DNA from: Flavobacterium sp.
Lineage (GTDB): Bacteria; Bacteroidota; Bacteroidia; Flavobacteriales; Flavobacteriaceae
Assembly (NCBI RefSeq): GCF_035195345.1
Contig: NZ_CP136574.1
Coordinates: 62,001-126,000, forward strand
Length of the DNA stretch: 64,000 bases
Direction: 5' to 3'
In this document: positions 24,917-33,684 of the stretch, in pieces
How the letters are laid out: each line of letters begins with the position of its first letter
Numbering within the stretch: the stretch's first letter is position 1
The notes under the pieces: generated by a model
Seen by the model: the letters and a program-made list of their open reading frames with translations, nothing else
Database searches by the model: none
Told to the model about the DNA's origin: nothing
Position numbers and translations under genes: made by a program

Positions 24917-26875
24917 ATGCAAATTAAGTCTTATATTTCAAAAAGATATTCACTTTTACTTGGGTTTTCAGGTTGGTTTTTCTTGTTTTCTCTCCTCTTA
25001 AGATTATTTTTTTTAATTTGGCAATTAAATGATTTAGATCTTTCAATATTTAGTTTAATTAGAATATTATGTACTGGTCTTGCTTTTGATATTGGCGTGT
25101 TATCATTTTTGTTTGTAATTAGTACTTTTTATCTATTGCTAATTCCTCAAAAGTTGATTGGAAGTAAGTTGGATAAAGTGATAGTATATTTGGGTTTTTC
25201 GCTGACGCTCTTAATTTTTGTTTTTACTTTTTTTGCAGAAATTACGTTTTGGGAAGAATTTAAATGTCGCTTTAATTTTGTGGCAGTAGATTATTTAATC
25301 TACACCTTTGAAGTGGTTCAAAACATTCATGAATCTTATCCATTGTATGTATTAATTCCCTCTATGTTTTTAATTACTGGAATTATTTTTTATTATTTCT
25401 GGAAAAAGCATTTTTTTGAGGAAACATTTCAAAATAAAACTGCTTTTCGATTTCGCTTAGTAAATTTTCTAGTTTCGATACTATTAATGTTGTTTTATGT
25501 TGTTTTTGTTACTAATTCTGCTGCCGAATGGTCAAAAAACAGGTATAGTAATGAAATTTCTAAAGCTGGCATCTATTCTTTCTTTGCGGAGTTAAGAAAT
25601 AATAAGTTAGACTTTAAAACCTTTTACAATTCAATAGCTGATGAAGAAGCATTTAAAATTATCAGAGCTAATTTAAAAGAAGATAACGCAGCGTTTTTAA
25701 CTAATGATTTTTCGATTAAACGCAAGATTTCGGACAGTTTAAATGCAAATTCAAAGCCAAATGTGGTGTTTGTTTTAATCGAAAGTATGAGTGCAAGTTT
25801 TATGACTGAATTTGGGAACCAAGAGAATATTACCCCTTTTTTAGACAGTATTGCAAATCAAAGTTTATTCTTCAAAAACTTATATGCAACCGGTAACCGA
25901 ACAGTTAGAGGTATGGAGGCTGTTACTTTGTCAATTCCTCCAACCCCTGGGCAAAGCATCGTTAAAAGACCTAATAATGCCAATTTATATACCATATCAA
26001 ATGTGTTTAAAAGTAAGAATTATCAATGCAATTTCTTTTATGGAGGTGATGGTTATTTTGACAACATGAATGCTTTTTATGGAGGAAATGGCTTTGATAT
26101 TTATGATAGAGGTAGAGGTAGTATTTTAAGCGATGCTATTAAAACAAAACGCTATAATATAGATGATAACGAAGTAACTTTTGAAAATGCATGGGGTATT
26201 TGTGATGAGGATATTTATAACAAAATGGTTAAAGTTGCCGATGAAAATTATAAGAAAAATAAACCTTTTTTAAATTTTATCATGACAACTTCAAACCATA
26301 GGCCTTATACTTATCCAAGTAATAAAATAGATATTCCTTCGGGTTCAGGTAGAGAGGGAGCAGTTAAATATTCTGATTATGCCTTGCAACAAATGTTTGC
26401 TGTGGCAAAAAACAAGCCATGGTTTAAAAACACAATATTTGTTTTTATAGCAGATCATTGCGCAAGTAGTGCTGGAAAAGATGAAATTGATGTAAAAAAT
26501 TATCAAATTCCAGCAATTATTTATGGACAAAATTTAATTCAGCCTCAAAAAGTAACCAAGTTATGCAGTCAGATAGATGTTTTTCCAACTCTTTTTGGAC
26601 AGTTGCATTGGAGTTATACTTCTAACTTTTTTGGGACTAATGTATTAAAAAAAGCTTACAAAGAACGTGCTTTGATAGGTACGTACCTTAAGTTAGCTCA
26701 TAAAACAAACGAGAATGTTTGCATTTTATCGAATCAAAAAAAGAATGCTAATTATAAGTGGAATCCTATTTCAAATCATTTACTTTTGTTACCTGAAAAT
26801 AAATCAAAACTTTTTGAGACAATTGCATGGTATCAAACAGCAGATTATTTACATTTGAATAACAAATTAAAGTAA
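24917..26875 (+). CDS. LTA-synthase-like alkaline-phosphatase-superfamily membrane enzyme
   Basis: 652 aa from the ATG at 24917; an in-frame TTG at 24899 would add 6 residues but falls against the TTAAG array. Five N-terminal membrane helices (to about residue 200) are followed by a periplasmic sulfatase-type domain: NVVFVLIESMSASFM, the nucleophile Thr in GNRTVRGMEA, and DHCASSAGK near the end. Such enzymes transfer phosphoglycerol or phosphoethanolamine to envelope glycans or lipids. A Gram-negative organism has no lipoteichoic acid, so the substrate differs. Likely controlled by the two-component system at 30189/31743. Confidence 0.85.
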   Translation: MQIKSYISKRYSLLLGFSGWFFLFSLLLRLFFLIWQLNDLDLSIFSLIRILCTGLAFDIGVLSFLFVISTFYLLLIPQKLIGSKLDKVIVYLGFSLTLLIFVFTFFAEITFWEEFKCRFNFVAVDYLIYTFEVVQNIHESYPLYVLIPSMFLITGIIFYYFWKKHFFEETFQNKTAFRFRLVNFLVSILLMLFYVVFVTNSAAEWSKNRYSNEISKAGIYSFFAELRNNKLDFKTFYNSIADEEAFKIIRANLKEDNAAFLTNDFSIKRKISDSLNANSKPNVVFVLIESMSASFMTEFGNQENITPFLDSIANQSLFFKNLYATGNRTVRGMEAVTLSIPPTPGQSIVKRPNNANLYTISNVFKSKNYQCNFFYGGDGYFDNMNAFYGGNGFDIYDRGRGSILSDAIKTKRYNIDDNEVTFENAWGICDEDIYNKMVKVADENYKKNKPFLNFIMTTSNHRPYTYPSNKIDIPSGSGREGAVKYSDYALQQMFAVAKNKPWFKNTIFVFIADHCASSAGKDEIDVKNYQIPAIIYGQNLIQPQKVTKLCSQIDVFPTLFGQLHWSYTSNFFGTNVLKKAYKERALIGTYLKLAHKTNENVCILSNQKKNANYKWNPISNHLLLLPENKSKLFETIAWYQTADYLHLNNKLK

Positions 26876-26892
26876 ACTTAATATTTACTTAA
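26867..26892 (+). promoter_or_regulatory. Three direct repeats of TTAA at 11-bp spacing
   Basis: TTAA starts at 26867, 26878 and 26889 (the last two as CTTAA), exactly 11 bp apart, partly overlapping the end of the preceding gene and upstream of the thioredoxin-ApbE operon. Same core and period as the array at 24835. Confidence 0.55.
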
Positions 26893-27097
26893 ACCCAGAA
26901 CAAGAAGACAATTTGTAACCTTTTTTGGTGTTATTTTGTATAAGGATTTAAGTTCTAATTTAGAGAAGCTATAAAAATACGGATTGAAAAAATATTATAA
27001 TTATGAAATTGCCATTAACAATAAGTTTGCGTAAGCAAACACCAATAAATAAAAAGGCGATACCATATATGACCGCTTAAAAATAAATTTTACATAT

Positions 27098-27535
27098 ATG
27101 AAAAAAATTGCATTACTATGTTTCGTTTTACTATCCAGTTTTAGTTTTGCACAAGATTGGCAAACTAATTTTGAAGAAGCAAAAAAAATAGCTTCTGCAC
27201 AAAATAAAAATATTATACTTGTTTTTTCAGGTTCCGATTGGTGTGCGCCTTGTATTAAATTAGATAAAAGTATTTGGCAATCAGAAGCCTTTAAAAAAGA
27301 GTCTGAAAAAGAATGGATAATTGTAAAAGCAGATTTTCCAAGAAAAAAAGCCAATTTATTAACAAAAGAGCAAACTGAACAGAACAGAAAATTAGCTGAA
27401 AAATATAATAATGATGGTAGTTTTCCATTAGTTGTAGTTTTAGATAATACAGGAAAAGTTATAGGTAAAATGGGATTTAAAAACGTATCGCCTGAAGAAT
27501 ATATCAAGATGATTCATTCATTAGAGATAAAATGA
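27098..27535 (+). CDS. Periplasmic thioredoxin-family protein
   Basis: 145 aa. Signal peptide 1-19 (ends FSFAQ). Thioredoxin_7-like domain with the redox motif WCAPC (Cys49, Cys52) in GSDWCAPCIKLDK and the cis-proline region SFPLVVVLD. Probably a disulfide reductant or a maturation factor in the periplasm. It overlaps ApbE by 4 bp (ATGA), so the two are translationally coupled. First gene of a four-gene operon. Confidence 0.88.
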   Translation: MKKIALLCFVLLSSFSFAQDWQTNFEEAKKIASAQNKNIILVFSGSDWCAPCIKLDKSIWQSEAFKKESEKEWIIVKADFPRKKANLLTKEQTEQNRKLAEKYNNDGSFPLVVVLDNTGKVIGKMGFKNVSPEEYIKMIHSLEIK

Positions 27536-28515
27536 AAGCAGCAATAATCCTTTTATTTGCATTAGCAACTTCGACTTTATTTTCTCAACAAATTTTTAAG
27601 AAAAAACAAAATTTGTTGGGAAGTCCTTTTGAAATTACAGTAGTTGCTTCAGATTCAATACAAGGATATTATTACACTGATTTAGCTATTGCAGAAGTAA
27701 AACGAATTGAAAATTTAATTTCTGATTGGATTCCTACTACGCAAATTTCTAAAGTAAATCAAAATGCAGGAATTGCTCCAGTAAAAGTAGATCAAGAAGT
27801 ATTTGATTTGGTTGAAAGAGCTATAAAAATTTCTTCCCTAACATCAGGAGCTTTTGATATAAGTTATGCTTCTATGGATAAAATATGGAAATTTGATGGA
27901 AGTATGACAACCATGCCAACACCCGAAGTGATAAAAAAATCTGTAGAAAGAGTTGGGTACCAAAATATTATTTTAAATCCCAAAGAAGTAACTATTTTTC
28001 TGAAAAATCAAGGAATGAAATTAGGATTAGGTGGTATTGGTCAAGGCTATATTGCAGATAAAATTAAAGTCTTGTTACAAGAAAAAGGATGTAAATCGGG
28101 TTTGGTAAATGTTTCAGGAGATATCAATACTTGGGGAAAACAACCGGATGGCAAGCTTTGGACTGTTGGAATTGTGAATCCACTAAATAAGAATAAAGTT
28201 TTTGCAACATTTCCATTAGATGAAAGTGCTGTAGAAACTTCTGGAAGCTATGAAAAGTATGTTACTTTTAACGGTAAGCGTTATTCACACATCATTGATC
28301 CAAGAACTGGATATCCTGCTTCTGGAATTATAAGTGTATCTGTTTTTGCAAAACAAACAGAATTAGCAGATGCTTTAGCCACTGGAATATTTGTACTAGG
28401 AGTAGAAGTAGGATTAGATTTAGTAAATCAATTAAAAGGAATAGGTTGCATTATTGTTGATGATAAAGGCGCTATTCACGTATCAAAAAATATAGACATT
28501 AAAAAATATCAGTAA
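27532..28515 (+). CDS. apbE: FAD:protein FMN transferase (ApbE)
   Basis: 327 aa. Signal peptide (ends TLFSQ), then the ApbE fold: LGSPFEITVVA, KRIENLISDWIPTTQISKVNQNAG, LGGIGQGYIADKI near residue 165 and the SHIIDPRTGYPA motif around 256-267. Mg-dependent ApbE attaches FMN to Thr or Ser of exported flavoproteins with FAD as donor. A target protein with the usual FMN-binding motif is not evident in the window. It stands between the thioredoxin and DUF4266 genes, a conserved set. Confidence 0.93.
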   Translation: MKAAIILLFALATSTLFSQQIFKKKQNLLGSPFEITVVASDSIQGYYYTDLAIAEVKRIENLISDWIPTTQISKVNQNAGIAPVKVDQEVFDLVERAIKISSLTSGAFDISYASMDKIWKFDGSMTTMPTPEVIKKSVERVGYQNIILNPKEVTIFLKNQGMKLGLGGIGQGYIADKIKVLLQEKGCKSGLVNVSGDINTWGKQPDGKLWTVGIVNPLNKNKVFATFPLDESAVETSGSYEKYVTFNGKRYSHIIDPRTGYPASGIISVSVFAKQTELADALATGIFVLGVEVGLDLVNQLKGIGCIIVDDKGAIHVSKNIDIKKYQ

Positions 28516-28725
28516 ATGAGAAAAATCATTTTAGCTTTAGTTGTAGTTATTTCTGCAATTTCATGCAATTCAGTAAAAGAATATGATAAGCAATATATCA
28601 ATGATCCTGATATGAAACTTTCAGCCAGAAGTTCAGAACGTTATGAAACTACTTTTCAAGTATATCGTGAAGCCGCTTCTGGTGCAAATGGAGGAAAAAC
28701 AGGTGGTGGTTGTGGATGTAATTAA
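28516..28725 (+). CDS. DUF4266 small lipoprotein
   Basis: 69 aa. Lipobox AISC (14-17), then the DUF4266 pattern: INDPDMKLSAR, YREAASGANGG and the C-terminal GGGCGCN. The glycine-cysteine tail is characteristic of the family. Starts directly after the ApbE stop. Function unknown; the association with ApbE and DUF3570 is a recurrent neighbourhood. Confidence 0.85.
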   Translation: MRKIILALVVVISAISCNSVKEYDKQYINDPDMKLSARSSERYETTFQVYREAASGANGGKTGGGCGCN

Positions 28726-28734
28726 TTGAGAAAA

Positions 28735-30177
28735 ATGAAAAATAAAATAAGCCTACTATTTATATTCTGTTCTTTACTTGGTTTTTCTCAAGTAAAAGAT
28801 TCCACAGAAGTAACTTATAAAAAACGCGTTTTAGAATCTATTGAAGTAGATTATTTAATGAGTTATTACAAGCAAAATGGTATTCATTCGGCTGTTTCTG
28901 GAGGAATTGGTTCTGAAAAATTAACCGATTTAACTTCAAACATCGTAGTTGCCATGCCTTTAAATGATGACGATGTTTTAACTATTGATGCAGGGATTTC
29001 TGCTTATACATCAGCATCTTCAAGTAATATTAATCCATTTAATGCTTCAGGAGCGTCGGGTGGTGGTGGCGATGACGATGATAGAGTAGCAGCGGGGCCA
29101 TCTGGAACCCCTTGGCAAGCTTCTTCAGGAGCTTCTGCTCAAGATGTTTATGCCTCTGTTGTAGCAAATTATAGTCATTCAAGTGATGATAGAACTTTAG
29201 TTTGGAATGCTGATGTTGCCTTTTCAAATGAATATGATTATACTTCTATTGGATTTGGTGGAGGAATCGCAAAATTATTTAATGACAAAAATTCAGAAGT
29301 ATCCTTAAAAGTTAATGCTTATTTAGATCAATGGCGACCTATTTATCCTACAGAATTACATGAATATGCTAGTTATGGTTCAGGTTTTCAATCCAATGGC
29401 TATTTTAGTGGAGTTACTATTTTAGATAAATTTGGAAATGCTTCTACTGCCTATCTTCCATCCGCATATAAAAATTGGGAAAGCACAAATAGAAATTCAT
29501 ATTCTGCCTCTTTTGGTTTTTCTCAAGTAGCCACTAAAAAACTCCAATTCTCTGTCTTTTTTGATGTATTATCACAAACAGGAATGTTATCTACACCCTA
29601 TCAAAGAGTTTATTTTGCCGATAAAGATAATTATTATATTGGAGAAGCTCAGTATATTACTTATCCAATATCAATATATCAGACTAGTCAAAATCAAGGG
29701 GTTTATCAATTAGCCGATGATATTGAGCGTTTACCTGGAACTCGTTTTAAAATACCTGTTGGAGCCCGATTGAATTATTATTTAAATGAAAGAGTAACCC
29801 TTAGAAGTTATTACAGATATTATTGGGATGATTGGGGAGTAACATCCCATACTGCAAGTATTGAACTACCAGTTAAACTATCAGATAAATTTACTATTTA
29901 CCCTTCGTATAGATATTATACGCAAGGAAAAGCAAAATATTTTGCACCGTTTGAAACCCATCTTTCAACAGAAAAATATTATACTTCAGATTATGATTTA
30001 TCTACTTTTAATGCCAACCAATATGGTTTTGGAGTAGGATATACAGATATTTTTACGAATGCTAAAATTTGGAAATTTGGTCTAAAAAATATCGATTTTA
30101 GATACAGTCATTATGATAGAAATGATGGATTAAATGCAAATATTGTCTCTTTCGGAATCAAATTTGTCGAACAATAA
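28735..30177 (+). CDS. DUF3570 outer-membrane beta-barrel protein
   Basis: 480 aa from ATG 28735 (a TTG at 28726 is in frame but gives no better start). Signal peptide ends GFSQ; the rest alternates in short amphipathic strands with aromatic girdles (SASFGFSQ, YYRYYWDDWGVTSHT, KFGLKNIDFRYSHYDRN) and ends in a strand with VEQ, as outer-membrane barrels do. A low-complexity surface loop GGGGDDDDR around residues 108-116 could bind metal ions. DUF3570 proteins accompany ApbE and DUF4266. Function unknown. Confidence 0.83.
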   Translation: MKNKISLLFIFCSLLGFSQVKDSTEVTYKKRVLESIEVDYLMSYYKQNGIHSAVSGGIGSEKLTDLTSNIVVAMPLNDDDVLTIDAGISAYTSASSSNINPFNASGASGGGGDDDDRVAAGPSGTPWQASSGASAQDVYASVVANYSHSSDDRTLVWNADVAFSNEYDYTSIGFGGGIAKLFNDKNSEVSLKVNAYLDQWRPIYPTELHEYASYGSGFQSNGYFSGVTILDKFGNASTAYLPSAYKNWESTNRNSYSASFGFSQVATKKLQFSVFFDVLSQTGMLSTPYQRVYFADKDNYYIGEAQYITYPISIYQTSQNQGVYQLADDIERLPGTRFKIPVGARLNYYLNERVTLRSYYRYYWDDWGVTSHTASIELPVKLSDKFTIYPSYRYYTQGKAKYFAPFETHLSTEKYYTSDYDLSTFNANQYGFGVGYTDIFTNAKIWKFGLKNIDFRYSHYDRNDGLNANIVSFGIKFVEQ

Positions 30178-30188
30178 TTATAGTTGTT

Positions 30189-30854
30189 ATGCACATTTTA
30201 ATAATTGAAGATGAAAAAGGGATTGTTGATTTTCTGAAGCAAGGTTTAGAAGAAGAAAATTATACTGTTTCTACAGCCTTTGATGGTGTTGATGGATTGC
30301 AAAAAGCATTAGAACTTCCTGTGGATTTAATTTTGCTAGATTGGATGTTGCCAAAAATGCAAGGAATTGAAGTGTGTCGTAGTATTAGAAATCAAAATAT
30401 AACGATACCGATTTTATTTTTAACGGCTAAAGACACGGTACAAGAGACTATTGAAGGACTAAAAGCTGGTGCTAATGATTACATCAAAAAACCATTTTCT
30501 TTTGAAGAGCTTTTGGAACGAATTAAAATTCATTTTAGAGCAAAAGACGAAGCAAAAATTGTAACTTTGGGTAACATTACAATTGATAAATCTAAATTTC
30601 AAGTCTTTGTTGATAATAACGAAGTTTCATTAACGCATCGTGAATACGAATTATTAGAATATCTTATAAAAAATAAAGGAAACGTTTGCACTAGAAACAA
30701 AATTATTGAAGATGTTTGGGATATTCATTTTGAATATGATACGGGTGTCATTGATGTTTTTATGAATGCCATTCGAAAAAAACTGAATTTAACCAAAGAC
30801 CAAGATTTAATCAAAACCATTAGAGGAGTAGGATATATTGCAAACGATAATTAG
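30189..30854 (+). CDS. OmpR/PhoB-family response regulator
   Basis: 221 aa. Receiver domain with the acidic pocket Glu7-Asp8, phosphoacceptor Asp51 (LILLDWMLPKMQG), Thr79 (FLTAKD) and Lys101 (YIKKPF). C-terminal winged helix with LTHREYELLEYLIKNKG and IRGVGYI. The cognate kinase is at 31743, separated by a CDF transporter gene. Direct repeats at 11-bp spacing before three nearby operons suit this class of DNA-binding domain, so it is the likely regulator of the cluster. Confidence 0.93.
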   Translation: MHILIIEDEKGIVDFLKQGLEEENYTVSTAFDGVDGLQKALELPVDLILLDWMLPKMQGIEVCRSIRNQNITIPILFLTAKDTVQETIEGLKAGANDYIKKPFSFEELLERIKIHFRAKDEAKIVTLGNITIDKSKFQVFVDNNEVSLTHREYELLEYLIKNKGNVCTRNKIIEDVWDIHFEYDTGVIDVFMNAIRKKLNLTKDQDLIKTIRGVGYIANDN

Positions 30855-30855
30855 C

Positions 30856-31740
30856 ATGTCAAAAACCGAAACAGCTGTAAAAGCCACTTATTTTAGCATT
30901 ATAGGAAATACTTTATTAGCTTTAATAAAAGGAATAACAGGCTATTTTGGTAATTCATATGCCATGATTGCCGATGCCATAGAATCAACAGCTGATATTT
31001 TTGCCTCTTTTTTAGTGCTTTTTGGAATCAAATATTCCAATCGTCCTGCCGACGAAAATCATCCGTATGGCCATGGAAGAGCAGAACCTTTGATTACGTT
31101 TTTAGTGGTTGGTTTTTTAATTACTTCGGCTACGGTTATAGCTTATGAAAGTTTTTATAATATTGGAACACCTCATGAACTTCCAAAACCTTTCACACTT
31201 TATGTGCTAGGAGCTATCATTCTATGGAAAGAAATTTCGTTCCAAATTGTCATGAAAAAAAGCATCGAATCCAATAGCAGTTCGCTAAAAGCCGACGCTT
31301 GGCATCACAGAAGCGACGCTATAACATCAGTTGCAGCATTTATTGGTATTTCTATTGCATTGTATTTTGGAAAAGGTTACGAATCGGCTGATGATTGGGC
31401 TGCTTTATTGGCTTCATTTTTAATATTATACAATTCCTATAAAATATTTAGACCTGCTTTAGGTGAAATCATGGACGAACATTTATACCACGATTTAGAA
31501 GCCGAGATTAAAACCATTTCTCAAACGGTTTCAGGGGTTATATGTATTGAAAAATGCTTTATTAGAAAAGCAGGAATGAAATATCATGTAGATTTGCATG
31601 TAATGGTAGATGGCAATAAATCGGTTAAAGAAGGCCATGATATTGCGCATATTTTAAAAGATACACTACGAAATAAATTAATGGATTTAGGTCATGTTTT
31701 AATTCATATTGAGCCTAATTTTGAAACTATTGTACGTTAA
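30856..31740 (+). CDS. Cation diffusion facilitator (CDF) metal exporter
   Basis: 294 aa from ATG 30856, one base after the response-regulator stop (an upstream TTG at 30838 would overlap that gene). Six membrane helices with the metal-site motifs SYAMIADAIESTADIF (DxxxD) and AWHHRSDAITS (HxxxD), and HPYGHGRAEPL between helices 2 and 3. A C-terminal cytoplasmic domain (about 205-294) is present. CDF proteins export Zn, Fe, Mn or Co in exchange for protons. Its insertion between regulator and kinase points to metal sensing. Confidence 0.9.
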   Translation: MSKTETAVKATYFSIIGNTLLALIKGITGYFGNSYAMIADAIESTADIFASFLVLFGIKYSNRPADENHPYGHGRAEPLITFLVVGFLITSATVIAYESFYNIGTPHELPKPFTLYVLGAIILWKEISFQIVMKKSIESNSSSLKADAWHHRSDAITSVAAFIGISIALYFGKGYESADDWAALLASFLILYNSYKIFRPALGEIMDEHLYHDLEAEIKTISQTVSGVICIEKCFIRKAGMKYHVDLHVMVDGNKSVKEGHDIAHILKDTLRNKLMDLGHVLIHIEPNFETIVR

Positions 31741-31742
31741 TT

Positions 31743-33134
31743 ATGTTATCCTTTTCATTTAAAAACAGAATTGCTTTTAACTACATTTTGAGTAGTTCAA
31801 TATTGATTGCAATAGTTTTTCTATCCATTTTTACGATTGTAAAATATAGTGTAAATCAACACATTAATGAGGAAATACAAGAGGAATTATACAAACACTT
31901 AGACGATGTTTCTACCGATTCAAATGACACTTATTTAATTCAGGTAGATCAATGGCGTGCTAGAGAGCATAATTCAATTAGTGTGAATCCAGTGTTTGTT
32001 GAGTTTTATGATACAAATAAGCAACTCATTGATAAATCTCCGAATTTAAAAAATTCTAATATTCAATTATTAGCTGCTAATCAAAATAATAAGTTTACTG
32101 ATACCAAGCTTAATGGAATTCCTATTCGTCAAATTCAAACGGGTATTATAAATAAAGATCAAGTTGTTGGTTACCTAGTAGTTGCCATGTCTTTAGAAGA
32201 CTTTGAAATTGTTCAAATTCTTAAAAACATCTTATTAATTTCATATCCGTTAATTTTAATTTTACTCTTTTTAATTGCTCGTTTTTTAGCGGGAAGAAGC
32301 ATTAAACCTGTTAGTACCATAATTGATACATCGAGTCAAATTACAAAAGACAATTTAAAATCACGTATTCCGCTTCCCATCAATAAAGATGAATTATTTG
32401 TGTTATCGCATAATATTAATAACCTTTTGGATAGGGTTGAAAATGCCATTGAACGCGAAAAACAATTTACTTCTGATGCTTCCCACGAATTAAGAACTCC
32501 TTTGGCAGTCATAAAAGGCACCATGGAAGTTTTAATACGAAAACCAAGAAATCAGCACGAATATGAAGAGAAAATAAATTTTTGTATTTCAGAAGTGAAT
32601 CGATTGAACCACATGGTGGATCAATTATTGCTTTTGGCTCGATTTGAAAATCAAAAGCAAAATATTAAAAATGAAACCATTTATTTAAATGCCATTATTT
32701 TAGACAATCTAACGCGTTTTTCAGAGAAGATTGAAAGTAAAAAAATAAAAATTATCACTTCTTTTTCAGATGATTATTATATTCAATCCGACAATTATCT
32801 CGTTTCAATTATAATAAGTAATTTACTTTCAAATGCTATAAAATATTCAGATAGTACTGGGGAAATTCGAATTAAACTATCGCAAAATGAACACCATATT
32901 ACTTTTTCAATATCCGATAACGGAATAGGAATTGCTCCTGACGATATGAATAAAATTTTCAATTCGTTTTACCGTTCAGATGTTATTAATCATGCGCAAA
33001 TAAAAGGAACTGGACTTGGTTTATCTATTGTAAAAAGGCTTTGTGATTTATTGAAATTTGAAATTTCAGTTGATAGTAAATTAAACGTTGGTACCACTTT
33101 TAGTTTAAGTTTTTCTTTAGCCAAACTTAAGTAG
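31743..33134 (+). CDS. Sensor histidine kinase
   Basis: 463 aa. Two membrane helices (about 12-34 and 160-182) enclose a periplasmic sensor of about 125 residues. HAMP linker, then the dimerisation/phosphoacceptor motif SDASHELRTPLAVIKG with His248, and the ATPase motifs NLLSNAIKYS, SDNGIGIAPDDM and KGTGLGLSIVKRL. Partner of the response regulator at 30189. The sensor contains no Cys/His cluster that would point to a given metal. Confidence 0.93.
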   Translation: MLSFSFKNRIAFNYILSSSILIAIVFLSIFTIVKYSVNQHINEEIQEELYKHLDDVSTDSNDTYLIQVDQWRAREHNSISVNPVFVEFYDTNKQLIDKSPNLKNSNIQLLAANQNNKFTDTKLNGIPIRQIQTGIINKDQVVGYLVVAMSLEDFEIVQILKNILLISYPLILILLFLIARFLAGRSIKPVSTIIDTSSQITKDNLKSRIPLPINKDELFVLSHNINNLLDRVENAIEREKQFTSDASHELRTPLAVIKGTMEVLIRKPRNQHEYEEKINFCISEVNRLNHMVDQLLLLARFENQKQNIKNETIYLNAIILDNLTRFSEKIESKKIKIITSFSDDYYIQSDNYLVSIIISNLLSNAIKYSDSTGEIRIKLSQNEHHITFSISDNGIGIAPDDMNKIFNSFYRSDVINHAQIKGTGLGLSIVKRLCDLLKFEISVDSKLNVGTTFSLSFSLAKLK

Positions 33135-33171
33135 TTCTTAAGGTATTTCTTATACATTTGCTATACATTTG
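33127..33171 (+). promoter_or_regulatory. 11-bp-spaced CTTAAG repeats followed by a tandem TACATTTG promoter
   Basis: TTAAG at 33127 and 33138, a degenerate TTATA at 33150 (steps 11 and 12), then TACATTTG at 33153-33160 and again at 33164-33171, each a perfect TAnnTTTG -7 element. Located 47 bp before the small exported protein that heads the efflux operon. Activator sites directly abutting a promoter fit an OmpR-type activator. Confidence 0.65.
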
Positions 33172-33217
33172 TACTATAGTTTTTAGTATATTTATATACT
33201 GATTAAAATAGTATAAA

Positions 33218-33592
33218 ATGAACAAGTTAATTGTCTATTTCTTAGTTTTTGTTTTCCTATGTGCTAACACATCACTTGGGCAATTAGTAAAATTACCTAA
33301 TCTTGTTGAGCATTACAAAGCTCATAAAAATGAATTGTCTTCTAATTCCATATCATTCATAGAATACATTAAGTTACACTATGCTAAAAATGTTGACAAC
33401 AATCAAGACCATCAAAATTTACCTTTTAAAACACTTGATAATTCGATAAGTGTGTTATTTGTTTTCCCTTTAATGACGTTTCAGTTACAATTAGTTAATC
33501 CTATTATTGCGATAACAAAGAAATTTTTCTACAATAAATCATTTACATCCAATTTGATTATTTCAATTTGGTTACCGCCTAAAATATTCTAA
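33218..33592 (+). CDS. Small exported protein heading the metal-efflux operon, unknown
   Basis: 124 aa. Signal peptide about 1-21 (ends SLGQ), a region with LPNLVEHYKAHKNE and FIEYIKLHYAKN, an acidic-histidine spot (NQDHQNLPF), then one probable membrane helix and the end PPKIF. Proteins with this LPxLxxHYxxH ... PPKxF outline commonly precede CusA-type pumps in Flavobacteria. Function unknown; metal binding by the histidines is possible. Confidence 0.7.
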   Translation: MNKLIVYFLVFVFLCANTSLGQLVKLPNLVEHYKAHKNELSSNSISFIEYIKLHYAKNVDNNQDHQNLPFKTLDNSISVLFVFPLMTFQLQLVNPIIAITKKFFYNKSFTSNLIISIWLPPKIF

Positions 33593-33684
33593 TATATTCT
33601 TTTATAATTGATTCATTATTAAGGTTTCAATTCTAATTATCTTAAAAGATAAATGATATTTATTTATTTTAAAAATGTATTAAA

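Noticed and set aside
27003..27080. 25-codon ORF (MKLPLTISLRKQ...) before the thioredoxin gene, possible leader peptide
   Set aside because: No hydrophobic pattern, no codon bias toward one amino acid and no terminator-antiterminator pair nearby. Likely chance.
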